Translations under genes and position numbers: made by a program
The notes under the pieces: generated by a model
The model's input: the letters and a program-made list of their open reading frames with translations, nothing else
The model's database searches: none
Told to the model about the DNA's origin: nothing
Assembly (NCBI GenBank): GCA_934271245.1
Contig: CAKQQY010000004.1
Location: forward strand, 17,363-81,362
Source: an uncultured Clostridia bacterium
Lineage (GTDB): Bacteria > Bacillota > Clostridia > Christensenellales > Borkfalkiaceae
Direction of reading: 5' to 3'
DNA length: 64,000 nucleotides
Part shown: piece after piece, positions 9,308 through 18,526 of the stretch
Layout of the letters: every line of letters begins with the position of its first letter
How positions within the stretch are numbered: the first letter of the stretch is position 1

Positions 9308-10498
9308 TCAATCTTTTCTGTTATAACGCGTTTCGGATTTCACATATACGTCCGTTACCGAAAACGTTTCGTCAAGCGCAACGAAATCGGCGTCTTTACC
9401 GATTTCTATACTTCCCTTTTTATCTTCGATTTTCATCAACTTCGCCTGATTCATCGAAGTCATCTTACTCGCTTCTTCTATGCCGAGCCCCGCTTTCTGT
9501 ACGGCGAACCGAAACGCTCTGTCCATCGTACCGATACTTCCCGCAAATGAAGATTTATCGGGTAATTTCGCCACGCCGTCGTCGATAATCACGCGGTTTT
9601 CGGGACAAATTGCCCCAAGATAACTCTCTTTCAAATCAGTTCCCGCCGCTCGCATTGCGTCGGTAACCAAGCATATTTTATCAACGCCTTTCAACTTCGC
9701 AACCAGGCGCAGCAATTCTTTCGGAACGTGACACCCGTCGCCTATCAGTTCTACGTATAAATCGTCTATCCCGTAACCCGCCTGAGTAACGCCGATATGA
9801 ACTTTCTGGTCTACTTTATGAAATCCGGATGTCGCGCTGTACAAATGCGTTACCGAAGTAAACCCTTCTCTCGAAGAGGCTTCCGCTTGCTCGTAAGTGG
9901 CGGCGGTATGCCCCATAGAAATCTGCACGCCGCAAGCATGCAATCGTTTCGCCATTTCGGAAACGCCTTCCACTTCGGGCGCGCAGGATATTCTTGCGAT
10001 TACGTCGCTGTTTTTTTCCAGAGTAGCGATCATATCTTCCGTGGGAGAATAAATCAAATCGCTTCGTTGAGCGCCGCACATTTTCGGGCTTATAAACGGA
10101 CCTTCGAGATGTAATCCCCCGAAAACGTCCGCCACGTTTTTATCGGACAGCAATTCCCTATACACCTTTACGGTGTTTTCGATTTCGCCGAATTTTGCCG
10201 ACATCGTAGTGGGAAAAATCGTAGTAGTGCCGTGCATAAGGTGAGTTTTCGCCGCCGTAAGCATCGCTTCAGCGCTTCCGTCCATAAAATCGGCGCCGCC
10301 ACCCCCGTGAACGTGAATATCGATAAAACCGGGTAACAGATAATTTCCGTGTAAATCGATTTTTTCCGCATATTCATAACTCTCGGCGTTATAAGGAAGA
10401 ACGGCAATTTCTTTTATTCTGCCGTTCTCCGTTAAAACCGTTTTATCGGTAAAAATTCCGTCTTTTAAGAGGATTTTACCGTTATAAAAGCATTTCAT
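9308..10498 (-). CDS. nagA: N-acetylglucosamine-6-phosphate deacetylase
   Basis: 396 residues, the usual length. Removes acetate from GlcNAc-6-P in the cytoplasm, feeding glucosamine-6-P to the next enzyme. Amidohydrolase marks in order: GFIDIHVHGGGGADFMDG (about 52-69), HLEGPFIS with the metal-binding Glu (about 130), SMGHTAAT and VTHLY with the two metal histidines (about 195 and 217), and LVTDAM with the catalytic Asp (about 278). The usual HLFNAM is HLYSAT here. It lies 1 bp after the nagB-like gene and just ahead of the GH63-like gene in one operon. Confidence 0.95.
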   Translation of the reverse strand: MKCFYNGKILLKDGIFTDKTVLTENGRIKEIAVLPYNAESYEYAEKIDLHGNYLLPGFIDIHVHGGGGADFMDGSAEAMLTAAKTHLMHGTTTIFPTTMSAKFGEIENTVKVYRELLSDKNVADVFGGLHLEGPFISPKMCGAQRSDLIYSPTEDMIATLEKNSDVIARISCAPEVEGVSEMAKRLHACGVQISMGHTAATYEQAEASSREGFTSVTHLYSATSGFHKVDQKVHIGVTQAGYGIDDLYVELIGDGCHVPKELLRLVAKLKGVDKICLVTDAMRAAGTDLKESYLGAICPENRVIIDDGVAKLPDKSSFAGSIGTMDRAFRFAVQKAGLGIEEASKMTSMNQAKLMKIEDKKGSIEIGKDADFVALDETFSVTDVYVKSETRYNRKD

Positions 10499-10499
10499 T

Positions 10500-11351
10500 T
10501 TATTTATTGTAAACTCTGATTTCCGGAATGGGCGCTTTCAACGCTTCGCGCGTTGCGTAAAGCGTCGCGTCGGCATGGTTCTGGAAAAGCGAGCAGGGAA
10601 CGTGACAATCGACTTTGCCGGAAAGCACCGGACGAAGCGCGCCGGCGTTCCAATCTCTCGGCATGCACATAATCACTTTTTTAGCCTTGAAAATTTCTTT
10701 CATTCCTACGGTAATGCAATATTGCGGAATCGCTTTGAAATTGCCGCCTGCATTCATAAAACCGTTTATGGTACGCGTTTCTCTCGATACTTTCAATATA
10801 CGAGTCTGACGATTTAAGAAATCTTCGTTGGAGCAGATTTCGTCCGCTTCGGGCGGTTCGTTGAAAGCGTAGTGTCCGTTAATTCCCACACCGCCGAAAA
10901 CCATATCCGGCGCGCTGTATTTTTCAATAAGTTGTAACACGTTATCCGGATTATTCGGATCGGGAAAATGTCTGTTTTCGGGCAGAACGTTCAATTCGTC
11001 GTCGATCTGGCTATAAAAAATTCTTTCCATACCGCCCCTGAAAGAAAGCGGATCATTTATGTCTATATATTGCTTATCGTCCGTAAGGTACTCGTCCATA
11101 TTGCAGAACACGCAGTTTTTCAGGTTGATTCTGTATTTATTGATAAAATACGTCAGTCTGAAATACGGACCTAACGGACCGTAAGGAACTATCATAAAGG
11201 TCGTTTTCCCTTCGCGGTTGTTTTTTTCGATCGTTTCAAGAACTTCGATGGCAACTTTCCAATACATATCGACTTCGTGGTCGCACACGTTCAGTTTAAT
11301 ATTGCTGTTTTTCGTAAGTTCATTGATCGGCATTGTGTAAATATCTTCCAT
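10500..11351 (-). CDS. Glucosamine-6-phosphate deaminase/isomerase family protein (NagB-like, altered active site)
   Basis: 283 residues from ATG 11351, preceded by AAGGTGAT. NagB converts glucosamine-6-P to fructose-6-P and ammonia. Visible marks: CNMDEYL (Asp matching E. coli D72) at about 83-89 and GVGINGHYAFNEPP at about 155-168. In E. coli the second motif is NDGHIAFNE with the catalytic triad D141/H143/E148; here the first of these is Asn while His and Glu are kept. The protein is also longer than usual (about 266). Context next to nagA strongly supports amino-sugar phosphate metabolism, but a different substrate or mechanism is possible, so I withhold the nagB symbol. Confidence 0.85.
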   Translation of the reverse strand: MEDIYTMPINELTKNSNIKLNVCDHEVDMYWKVAIEVLETIEKNNREGKTTFMIVPYGPLGPYFRLTYFINKYRINLKNCVFCNMDEYLTDDKQYIDINDPLSFRGGMERIFYSQIDDELNVLPENRHFPDPNNPDNVLQLIEKYSAPDMVFGGVGINGHYAFNEPPEADEICSNEDFLNRQTRILKVSRETRTINGFMNAGGNFKAIPQYCITVGMKEIFKAKKVIMCMPRDWNAGALRPVLSGKVDCHVPCSLFQNHADATLYATREALKAPIPEIRVYNK

Positions 11352-11418
11352 ATATATCACCTTTCCTTTCCGCAAAACAATAAATTAAATTTTGTTTTTA
11401 CGGCATTTAAATTTTTCT

Positions 11419-13758
11419 TTATTTCAACTCTATATTCAAAACCGCCGCTTCAAGCCCGGTTGACATAGCGACTAATTTAAGATTTCCTGCTTTTTCGCCG
11501 AGTTTTACCGCCACGGTAATTTTCCCCGCGCGCATCTTTCTTTGAGATAAGAATAAACTGTCGTGATCGGTGATATCCGACCCCGTTGAAAGGATTTTTC
11601 CCGCTCCCTCCGCGATAAAATTAACGGTGACGTCGGCGTCGGGGACTTCGTTTCCTTTTTCGTCAAGCACGCTACAAGTAAACAAAGCAATATCTCTGCC
11701 GTTTGCCTTTACGTCTTCCGTATCGAGTCGCAAAGCGAGTTTATAGGGGGTTTCAGACGTAACCTTACAATCGGTCGCCACGATTTTCCCGTCGATATAA
11801 GCGTTTACTCTCAATTCTCCGGTTTCATAAGGAACGAACCACTCGCCGTAACCGTATTTTGCAATAATTTCTTTACCAAGAGAATTACCGTTAAGAAACA
11901 ACTCCGCTTCCTCTGCGTTCGTATACGCAACCACGCGTATTTTTTCACCTTCCATTCCCTTAAAATTCCAGTGAGGCAACAAATGAATCATAGGTTTTTC
12001 TTTACCGTCCGACCAGTAGGAAAGATTCTGATAAAAAGCGTCTTTCTTCTGCATAAAAAGATCTATCGCTCCGCTCTGCGAACAAAGTCTCGGCCAACAA
12101 GCCTCTCCTCTGTGTTCGAATGCTATCCATTGATAGCCTCCCAAAATCCAATCGTTCTCATCGATAAATTTCCAGGATCTTTGACGAGACCTGAATTCGT
12201 CGGTAGTATCCCTGTCGTAAGCAGGCAAAAACGCCCTGCTTTCGTCCGCCCCGAAATACCAACCGCGAGTCGAACCCGTTGCGCAACATTCGGAAGAGAT
12301 AACTGCCTTTCCGGGATAAAGCCGACGCACTTCGTCGTATAATTTCCAATTATAATTAATCGCAATCACGTCGCAATCGTCGTATACGGTAGATTTATTC
12401 GGAGAATAACTGACCGCCGTAAATATCGGACGCGTTTTGTCGTATTTTTTTACAAAAGAAATCAACGATTGCGCAATCCTATGCCCTTGCTCTTTAACGT
12501 GGTACGGTTCTTCGTTACCGATTGACCAGAAAAAAACGCTCGGGCGGTTTCTGTCACGTAGTATCAGACTTTTAAGTTGCTCCTTGCTTTCTTCCGTACT
12601 TTCGAACCACCGGGTTTCGTCGAGAACGATAAACCCGTTTTCGTCGAGAGCGTCCATCAAAGATTCAGCCTGCATATAATGCGACGTTCTGTATCCGTTC
12701 GCGCCCATTTCTTTCATCAGTCGTACCTTATATCTGTGTATGTTTTCAGGTACCGCTTTACCTAACAGACCGCAGTCGGCGTGTCCGCAAAGTCCTTTTA
12801 TTTTATAATGCTTACCGTTTATAAATAAACCTTGATTAGGATCAACGTTAAACGTTCTGAACCCGAATCTCGTTTCGTAAACATCTACGCATTCATCGTC
12901 TATGAAAATCTCTGCGCGCATCGTATACAAAACCGGACTTTCGGGACTCCATCTCTCGGGATTATCCGTCTGCATAATCAATTCGGAAACTGTTTTATCC
13001 TTATCCGCAATTTCACCGCCGCCGTTTGTCTCCGCTATTTTATTTCCCGCAGAATCCAACGCCGAACAAACGACGCGGTATTTCTGCGCCGTTACGTTAT
13101 CGTTCCGAACGGTAATTTCCGTAGATATTTGCCATTTTTCATCGCCGAGATGTTCGGGAACAACGTGAATCCCCCAAAGGTCTACTGCGACTTTATTAGT
13201 TTTTACAAGCCATACGTTTCTGTATATACCGCCGCCTTCGTACCACCAACCTTCGTGTTCTTCCGTGTTAACGTATACGGAAACGACGTTCTCTTTTTCA
13301 AAATCGACTACGTCGGTTATATCCGCTTCGAAACTGTTATATCCTGAAAAATTATGTTTTATAAGACAGCCGTTGCAATATATCGTGGAGCGGGTTGCAA
13401 TCCCTTCGAAAAATAAAACGATTCTTTTGTTTTTGTCCTCGTCCGTCAGTTTTATTTTCTTGATATACCATGCGTTTTTGTACGGAACAAAACCGAGAGC
13501 GCAATTATATTTTTTATCGGGCAGTTCTTCTATTACGTAATCGTGAGGAATATCTACTCTCTCCCATTTTTCGCCTTTATGTTCCCTGTCTGAATCGTAA
13601 CAATCATCGGAAGCAAAATAATTTTTCGAAGCAGGCCCCATATGGTATCTTTCCGTTTTCGCGCTGATATACGAAAAACCTTTATAAGGAGGATAGTTCT
13701 CGTTTATGTCCCCGCAATGAAACAGCCAATTACCGTTCAATAAAATTTTTTCACGCAT
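11419..13758 (-). CDS. GH2 family beta-glycosidase (beta-galactosidase-like), cytoplasmic
   Basis: 779 residues from ATG 13758 (MREKILLNGNWLFHCG), behind a GAGGGGG ribosome site at a longish 13-bp spacing; the longer frame overlaps the promoter. No signal peptide. Domains: jelly-roll sugar-binding (about 1-190), Ig-like (about 190-300), TIM barrel (about 300-570) with the acid/base in SIGNEEP and a nucleophile Glu in VISSECC, then a DUF4982-like and a C-terminal Ig-like domain. Such enzymes remove beta-galactose, or less often beta-mannose or glucuronate. It is the first gene of an operon with amino-sugar enzymes, driven by the element-bearing promoter at 13792-13834. Confidence 0.9.
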   Translation of the reverse strand: MREKILLNGNWLFHCGDINENYPPYKGFSYISAKTERYHMGPASKNYFASDDCYDSDREHKGEKWERVDIPHDYVIEELPDKKYNCALGFVPYKNAWYIKKIKLTDEDKNKRIVLFFEGIATRSTIYCNGCLIKHNFSGYNSFEADITDVVDFEKENVVSVYVNTEEHEGWWYEGGGIYRNVWLVKTNKVAVDLWGIHVVPEHLGDEKWQISTEITVRNDNVTAQKYRVVCSALDSAGNKIAETNGGGEIADKDKTVSELIMQTDNPERWSPESPVLYTMRAEIFIDDECVDVYETRFGFRTFNVDPNQGLFINGKHYKIKGLCGHADCGLLGKAVPENIHRYKVRLMKEMGANGYRTSHYMQAESLMDALDENGFIVLDETRWFESTEESKEQLKSLILRDRNRPSVFFWSIGNEEPYHVKEQGHRIAQSLISFVKKYDKTRPIFTAVSYSPNKSTVYDDCDVIAINYNWKLYDEVRRLYPGKAVISSECCATGSTRGWYFGADESRAFLPAYDRDTTDEFRSRQRSWKFIDENDWILGGYQWIAFEHRGEACWPRLCSQSGAIDLFMQKKDAFYQNLSYWSDGKEKPMIHLLPHWNFKGMEGEKIRVVAYTNAEEAELFLNGNSLGKEIIAKYGYGEWFVPYETGELRVNAYIDGKIVATDCKVTSETPYKLALRLDTEDVKANGRDIALFTCSVLDEKGNEVPDADVTVNFIAEGAGKILSTGSDITDHDSLFLSQRKMRAGKITVAVKLGEKAGNLKLVAMSTGLEAAVLNIELK

Positions 13759-13791
13759 ATTATCGATTATTCCCCCTCTTAATTTATTATA

Positions 13792-13834
13792 AGTATATAA
13801 AAGCGCTATGGAAAAGGCAATAGACAAAATCAAC
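13792..13834 (-). promoter_or_regulatory. Promoter with left-regulon operator, drives the GH2-nagB-nagA operon
   Basis: Minus strand: 16-bp element GTTGATTTTGTCTATT (13819-13834) whose final TT begins the -35 TTGCCT, 17-bp spacer, -10 TATACT (13792-13797). The same element in the same position is found at 30178-30193 (minus) and, with three mismatches, at 30351-30366 (plus). Confidence 0.75.
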
Positions 13835-13872
13835 TATATAAACATAATATAAAAATTTATTTACGCGAAATA

Positions 13873-13901
13873 TTGACAGTGCGGGCAAATATTGTTAAAC
13901 T
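13873..13901 (+). promoter_or_regulatory. Promoter of the AraC gene at 13964
   Basis: Consensus -35 TTGACA, 17-bp spacer, -10 TAAACT; the start codon is about 60 bp further. It lies in the 205-bp divergent region with the GH2 operon promoter. Confidence 0.65.
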
Positions 13902-13963
13902 GATATCGAACGAAATAATTCTGAAACATGCTGAAAAAATAGCATAAAAAAAGGGAATCGGAT

Positions 13964-14782
13964 ATGGGTGAACAAAAAGGAAGATCTCTTAGATCCACTA
14001 ATTTTTCAAACAACGATATTTTACACGTAAATAACAGCGGGTATTATGAAAACAAAACCTTTTTCACAAAAATCGACCGACCGAAGGGACGAGTGGATTA
14101 TCTGCTGATTCTGATCGAAAAAGGCGTGGTATACATTTCTTTAGACGGAAAAATACAGAAACTTCAAAAAAACGATTTTTTTATTTTTGCGCCGAACACC
14201 CCGCAACAATATTCGTTTGACGAAAACGTATTGTATAATTTTTATTGGGTTCACTTTACGGGCATATATATTCCGACTCTTCTTGAAAAATCTAACCTGC
14301 GCACGAATACTGTTTACAACGGCAATATATCCAGCACTTTTATTATTAAAGACGCGATTAAGCAAATTACAGACGAATTACAAGTAAAAAACTACAACTA
14401 CGAAACCGTTTCCGCAGGAATTCTTCACTCGCTTTTCGCAAAACTTCCGCGATACCTGAAAAACAACCGTAATCCTAATGATTTTATCGAAAACGTGATT
14501 GAAACGTTTAATAAAGACTTCGTTTCTATAAACGATATTTCTGCTTTTGCAAAACGTAACGGACTTTCCCCGACATACTTTATCAGACTGTTCAAGCAAC
14601 ATACGGGGCTTACGCCAAAGCAATATATTTTAAGATTGCGTATGGAAAAGGCAAAGCAACTTTTATCCGCTACAGATTTGAAAGTCAACGAAATTGCCCG
14701 CGAATGCGGCTTCGAATCCCCTCTCTATTTTTCTAAACTTTTCCATAAACATTTCGGGGTGCCGCCAACGCGGTTCTCTTAA
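13964..14782 (+). CDS. AraC family transcriptional regulator, probable activator of the amino-sugar glycan system
   Basis: 272 residues. Residues about 40-110 form the cupin sensing core (VYISLDGKIQKLQKNDFFIFAPNTPQQYSF). Residues about 170-272 form the double helix-turn-helix (NDISAFAKRNGLSPTYFIRLFKQ, then LKVNEIARECGFESPLYFSKLF) and end in the FGVPPTRF signature. It is divergent from the GH2-nagB-nagA operon and is the only intact AraC gene between 7.7 and 33 kb. I infer that it binds the GTTGATTTTRTCTATT element at 13.8 and 30.2-30.4 kb. Start at 13964 is supported by AGGGAATCGG upstream. Confidence 0.93.
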   Translation: MGEQKGRSLRSTNFSNNDILHVNNSGYYENKTFFTKIDRPKGRVDYLLILIEKGVVYISLDGKIQKLQKNDFFIFAPNTPQQYSFDENVLYNFYWVHFTGIYIPTLLEKSNLRTNTVYNGNISSTFIIKDAIKQITDELQVKNYNYETVSAGILHSLFAKLPRYLKNNRNPNDFIENVIETFNKDFVSINDISAFAKRNGLSPTYFIRLFKQHTGLTPKQYILRLRMEKAKQLLSATDLKVNEIARECGFESPLYFSKLFHKHFGVPPTRFS

Positions 14783-14798
14783 AACTCACAAAATAAAA

Positions 14799-14845
14799 GT
14801 TTCCCGTATTGCGCAGGCTTGGCGCAATACGGGAAACCGTTTTTA
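14799..14845. terminator. Bidirectional intrinsic terminator between converging genes
   Basis: 16-bp perfect stem (14799-14814 with 14822-14837; core TTTCCCGTATTGCGC) followed by CGTTTTTA on the plus strand and by a T-rich run on the minus strand. It separates the AraC gene from the convergent GH20 gene and overlaps the GH20 stop codon region. Confidence 0.9.
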
Positions 14846-16663
14846 TATCGGATTAACCGAAACAGCCTTCGAGTACACAACGTTCACAGGTTTTTCGTGA
14901 GAAGCCGCTCCTTTACATCCATAATCAAGCAAATCGTGTTCCAATTCCTCGATTTCATTCTCCTTTCCGAGCATATAAGCAATAAGCCTTTCCTTACAAT
15001 CCTTTAAACGACGTACAAGACCTCCGATTCTGACGCTTTGTATTTCTAACCCGTAAGGTTTATTTTCGCAAAGCCAATCTTTTTTGAAACTAACGTAAAA
15101 CGCTTCTGTTTTTTTAATCGTCTCTGCGTATCGTTCAATCAGATTTTCAAGTCGTTTCTTGTCTGCCGAACGATATACTGCTCGTGTCTCTAACCCGAGT
15201 TCACATTTTAAAAGCATAACTTCATAGTAGCGTTTTTTAGTGACAAAAATATTTTTAAAAGCAGTCGCCTTTTTTATAGCGTTATCGATTTCCGCAATCT
15301 TCTTTTTATACTTCTCTTTTTCACCAAAATCTATCGAAGTATCGTATACTCCGGTAAAGCAATCGTTATAAAATAAGTATTTGTCCTTTTGCAGAAAAAT
15401 CGAAGAAAATTCTTTTCTGTTAAGACCGCATAAAGAAATAAGCGATTTTTCGTATTCGTCTTCGCTATCCCCGCAATTCATGCATCCTACATAAATCAGC
15501 GAACTTAACGCGGAAAACATACTCGATTCTCCGCCGTTATCGCCCCAAAGCGTTACGATATAGTTTTTAATTCCTTTCTCTACACACGCGGCAAAAGACG
15601 CCGACATTCTTTGAATTCCGAGTTCGTTATCGGCGGAAAAACGGTAACTTGTGTAACCGCTACCCGCAAAAAAGATTTCACGCTGAAAAGACAGGTGTCT
15701 GTCGATATGTATTTTATAATATTCCTTATCGTCCGACGTATAATCCCAATAAATCAATCCGAGACCTTGCGGCACGGCGTCGTATACAGCCTCGGGAATC
15801 GGTTCGAGATTATAATAATTCATGTCTTTTGCAAGACTTCTGAAAAACATATCGCTCCATATCATCGGGTGAAAGCCGTATTTTTCGGCAATTTCCATAA
15901 TCCTTGAAAGATGCTTTTTCATAATCGAAATCGAAGGTTCATACCCGTTGCGGGTTAAGTATTTTCCCCTGCCGATCCCCCAAGCCTCATCCATACCGAT
16001 GTTGATTCTCTTCGACGTAAAACATTCGTTCAACGTTTTGAAAATGTTTTCTATCAGCGTATACGTGCGTTCTTCGCCAACCAGCAGAACGTCTTCGCTA
16101 TCGATTGCCCGTTCGTACTCGTTTGTCCAATATCGTATTGTTCTCAAATGCGCCAACGTCTGAATACACGGTATCAATTCTATACCGTAACGCAAAGCGT
16201 AAGCGTCAAGTTCTTTTAGTTCGGATTTCGTATATCTTCCGCGTAAATACCCGAAATACGGTTCTCCGTCAACTTCGTACGTGTCTTCCGTGTACAACAT
16301 AACGCTCTGATATCCGTACACTGCAAGAATCCTTATCATTTTCTTTAAGGATTCAACCTTTTTTACGGCATTTCTTGAACAATCGATCATTACCGACAGA
16401 TTATTCATCTTTACATTTTTGTTCACGGAAAAACAACCTTCGTTAATCAGAAGATACTTTATGCCGACATATATTTCACAATCTTTCGTGTAAAGAATTC
16501 TGGCTCCGTTTTCAAAGCGTTGTACCGTAAAACTATTCGCTTTTTCCGCTTCGATTAAAATACCGTCGGCGCTTGTTATTATAGGCAAATCGTTTTCGAG
16601 ATTTTTTATATTTTCCGCAACGTCGTCAGGCAATCTGCTCAGACAAATTTTTAGTTTTTTCAT
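14843..16663 (-). CDS. GH20 beta-N-acetylhexosaminidase, cytoplasmic
   Basis: 606 residues from ATG 16663 (a TTG start at 16690 is the alternative; neither has a strong ribosome site). No signal peptide. The TIM barrel at about 95-420 shows the YGYQSVMLYTED strand, IPCIQTLAHL, and the GH20 catalytic Asp-Glu pair in INIGMDEAWGIG (about 230). The enzyme removes terminal beta-GlcNAc or GalNAc by substrate-assisted catalysis. A roughly 180-residue helical C-terminal region with many Lys/Glu follows the barrel. It is the last gene of the 15-kb operon starting at 30.1 kb, and the released amino sugar would feed NagA and the NagB-like enzyme. Confidence 0.88.
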   Translation of the reverse strand: MKKLKICLSRLPDDVAENIKNLENDLPIITSADGILIEAEKANSFTVQRFENGARILYTKDCEIYVGIKYLLINEGCFSVNKNVKMNNLSVMIDCSRNAVKKVESLKKMIRILAVYGYQSVMLYTEDTYEVDGEPYFGYLRGRYTKSELKELDAYALRYGIELIPCIQTLAHLRTIRYWTNEYERAIDSEDVLLVGEERTYTLIENIFKTLNECFTSKRINIGMDEAWGIGRGKYLTRNGYEPSISIMKKHLSRIMEIAEKYGFHPMIWSDMFFRSLAKDMNYYNLEPIPEAVYDAVPQGLGLIYWDYTSDDKEYYKIHIDRHLSFQREIFFAGSGYTSYRFSADNELGIQRMSASFAACVEKGIKNYIVTLWGDNGGESSMFSALSSLIYVGCMNCGDSEDEYEKSLISLCGLNRKEFSSIFLQKDKYLFYNDCFTGVYDTSIDFGEKEKYKKKIAEIDNAIKKATAFKNIFVTKKRYYEVMLLKCELGLETRAVYRSADKKRLENLIERYAETIKKTEAFYVSFKKDWLCENKPYGLEIQSVRIGGLVRRLKDCKERLIAYMLGKENEIEELEHDLLDYGCKGAASHEKPVNVVYSKAVSVNPI

Positions 16664-16716
16664 TATAATACTATTTACTGCTTTATACAAGAACTGATGA
16701 TTTTATAATTGTTTTT

Positions 16717-16750
16717 ACAACGGAGATACAAGTCATTGTATCCCCGTTGT
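16717..16750. repeat. Intergenic hairpin between the surface-protein and GH20 genes
   Basis: 15-bp stem with one mismatch (ACAACGGAGATACAA against TTGTATCCCCGTTGT). No T-run follows it on the minus strand, so it is more likely an mRNA-stabilising or processing hairpin inside the operon than a terminator. Confidence 0.5.
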
Positions 16751-16780
16751 ATAGACTTTTCTGTCTTAATCGACAGGGTT

Positions 16781-18526
16781 TTAATTTGCGTTTGCGCGTA
16801 CTACCTGAATTGATTGAATATAAAGTTCGCCCGAAGCCGTATAAGGAGTAAACTGCACAGCCGTAACGGTACACGTTGCCGTTGCCGTATATACGTATTC
16901 CTGGAAACCCGTATTCGTTTTAATGGTTATATAATTCTTTTTGCCGTCAATCGTCGGAATGAACGACGCGGTGTTCGCTCCTAATTGACAATACGCTTTT
17001 ACAACGATTTTATCGCCTTTATCGAGCGTAAACGAATCAATATTGACCATTACGGTTTTATTTTTCTCCGTCGGCTTTATAAGCATAGACTTCGTAACCG
17101 AATCGTAACCTGCCATAATTCCTTTTTCGCAAGTTGTGTAAGCAAGTATACTTGCCGAGTTATCGAACGCATAACCGTTTTCCAACTGTTCTACGGTAAT
17201 AGTTTTCGCCTCTTTAACGACCAGAATCGACTGAACGTATAACGCACCTGACTTAACATACGGCATGAAAGCAATTTCATTAACAACCGTTTCTTCTGTC
17301 ACCGTCCACACGTATTCTTTGAAATTCGTGCCGTTCGCTTCCTGCACCGTCATTTTATAAACGCCGTTAATACAAAAACCTACGTTTATAGCGCTTAACG
17401 CTCTTACGACGATTTTATTTCCGACGTTCAAAGTAAACGAAGAAACATTGATCTTCGCCTTTTTATTATTTACGGACGCAGTAATTTTCATCGCGTTGTT
17501 TTCCGAATCGTAGCTCGTCGCAATACCCGACTCGCAAGTCGTCGTTTCGGCAATTTTCGTTTCGCTATCGAAGGTAAAACCATTCATAAGATTGTTTTCC
17601 GTGAGGTTTACGCGCCATTTCGCTTTCAATGTCACCGTTTCTCCCGTTACGTCCGATTCATACGGCACGACAACCTGTTCCGCTTTTTCGTCGGCTTCGT
17701 TGTACCAGCCAAGGAATTCCGCGCCGCTTCTCACAGGGGTCGGCAATATAATCGTATCGTAGGAATATCCGTCTTGCGGTTCTACCGTTTCGCCTCCGTT
17801 CGTATCGAATACGTAGTGATATAAGCCGATAGGCGTGGCAATTTCTTTGCCGCAAGCGCAGAACGCTTTTCTCGTTCCCTGTTTGCTCTCCGTGGGCGTT
17901 TCAATAACGTCGCCGTAAGCGGCATAGGTGTGGTCTTTCGAAGCATTACGAAGGTTTTCAAGCGTTTTTTTCTGCTCGGAAGTAAGCGCTCCCTCCGACG
18001 TATCTTCTATAGCGTTTTTGATGACGTAAGTCGCCGATCTTTTTACAGTATCGGAGTAAACGACTTCTCCGTCGTTAACCTGATAGTACGCGCGACAAAC
18101 AAATTCGTGATGGAAATGGTTTATCGGTACGTTTACAAGCGATACGCGCATCGTATACACGCCTGCCGACTCTTCATCGTATACGTTTTCAGTAGAAATT
18201 ACGCCGTTTTCGATATACCTGACGTGTTTATCTCCCGTCAATTCTATCGTCGGCACGCCGTCCGAATCAACAAGCACGCCGAGATTTTGCACGTTTTCGA
18301 TTTCCACGCCGGAAAGTTTAACTTCGAAGCGCAAACCCGTGCCTTCGGGTACGCTTTCGTTTGCTTTAGGATATCTGACCGACGCGCCGACCACTTCGAC
18401 TTTAGCGCCTTCTTCCGCAAAAGCGGAATTCGTGAAATTCATACCCGCCGCAGCAACTCCGGATAAAAGCAACAATATGAATAACACCGTTAAAAGGATC
18501 TTCTTAATTTTCAAATTCTTAATCAT
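16781..18526 (-). CDS. Secreted surface protein with GLRF N-terminal domain, InlB-like repeat and two copies of a novel module
   Basis: 581 residues from ATG 18526, which shares its A with the TGA of the upstream peptide gene (TGATG), with GGAGGGG in front. Signal peptide about 1-35 (cleavage near SAFA). Residues about 40-200 form a domain with GASVRYP and GTGLRFEVKL, similar to residues 35-210 of the 38103-40586 protein. About 235-315 is a Listeria-Bacteroides (Flg_new) repeat (FDTNGGETVEPQDGYSYDT, FLGWYNEADE). Two modules of about 120 residues follow (about 325-450 and 455-578), each with FTFD/YAFD, TTCESGI or TTCEKGI, SFTLNVGNK/SFTLDKGDK and LYVQSI/LYIQSI. Three more copies are in the 20746-23505 protein. 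No enzyme motif; I infer glycan binding or adhesion. Confidence 0.75.
   Translation of the reverse strand: MIKNLKIKKILLTVLFILLLLSGVAAAGMNFTNSAFAEEGAKVEVVGASVRYPKANESVPEGTGLRFEVKLSGVEIENVQNLGVLVDSDGVPTIELTGDKHVRYIENGVISTENVYDEESAGVYTMRVSLVNVPINHFHHEFVCRAYYQVNDGEVVYSDTVKRSATYVIKNAIEDTSEGALTSEQKKTLENLRNASKDHTYAAYGDVIETPTESKQGTRKAFCACGKEIATPIGLYHYVFDTNGGETVEPQDGYSYDTIILPTPVRSGAEFLGWYNEADEKAEQVVVPYESDVTGETVTLKAKWRVNLTENNLMNGFTFDSETKIAETTTCESGIATSYDSENNAMKITASVNNKKAKINVSSFTLNVGNKIVVRALSAINVGFCINGVYKMTVQEANGTNFKEYVWTVTEETVVNEIAFMPYVKSGALYVQSILVVKEAKTITVEQLENGYAFDNSASILAYTTCEKGIMAGYDSVTKSMLIKPTEKNKTVMVNIDSFTLDKGDKIVVKAYCQLGANTASFIPTIDGKKNYITIKTNTGFQEYVYTATATCTVTAVQFTPYTASGELYIQSIQVVRANAN

Noticed and set aside
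16717..16750. Terminator between the surface-protein and GH20 genes
   Set aside because: Stem is good but no T-run follows on the minus strand, so I list it only as a hairpin and treat GH20 as part of the operon.
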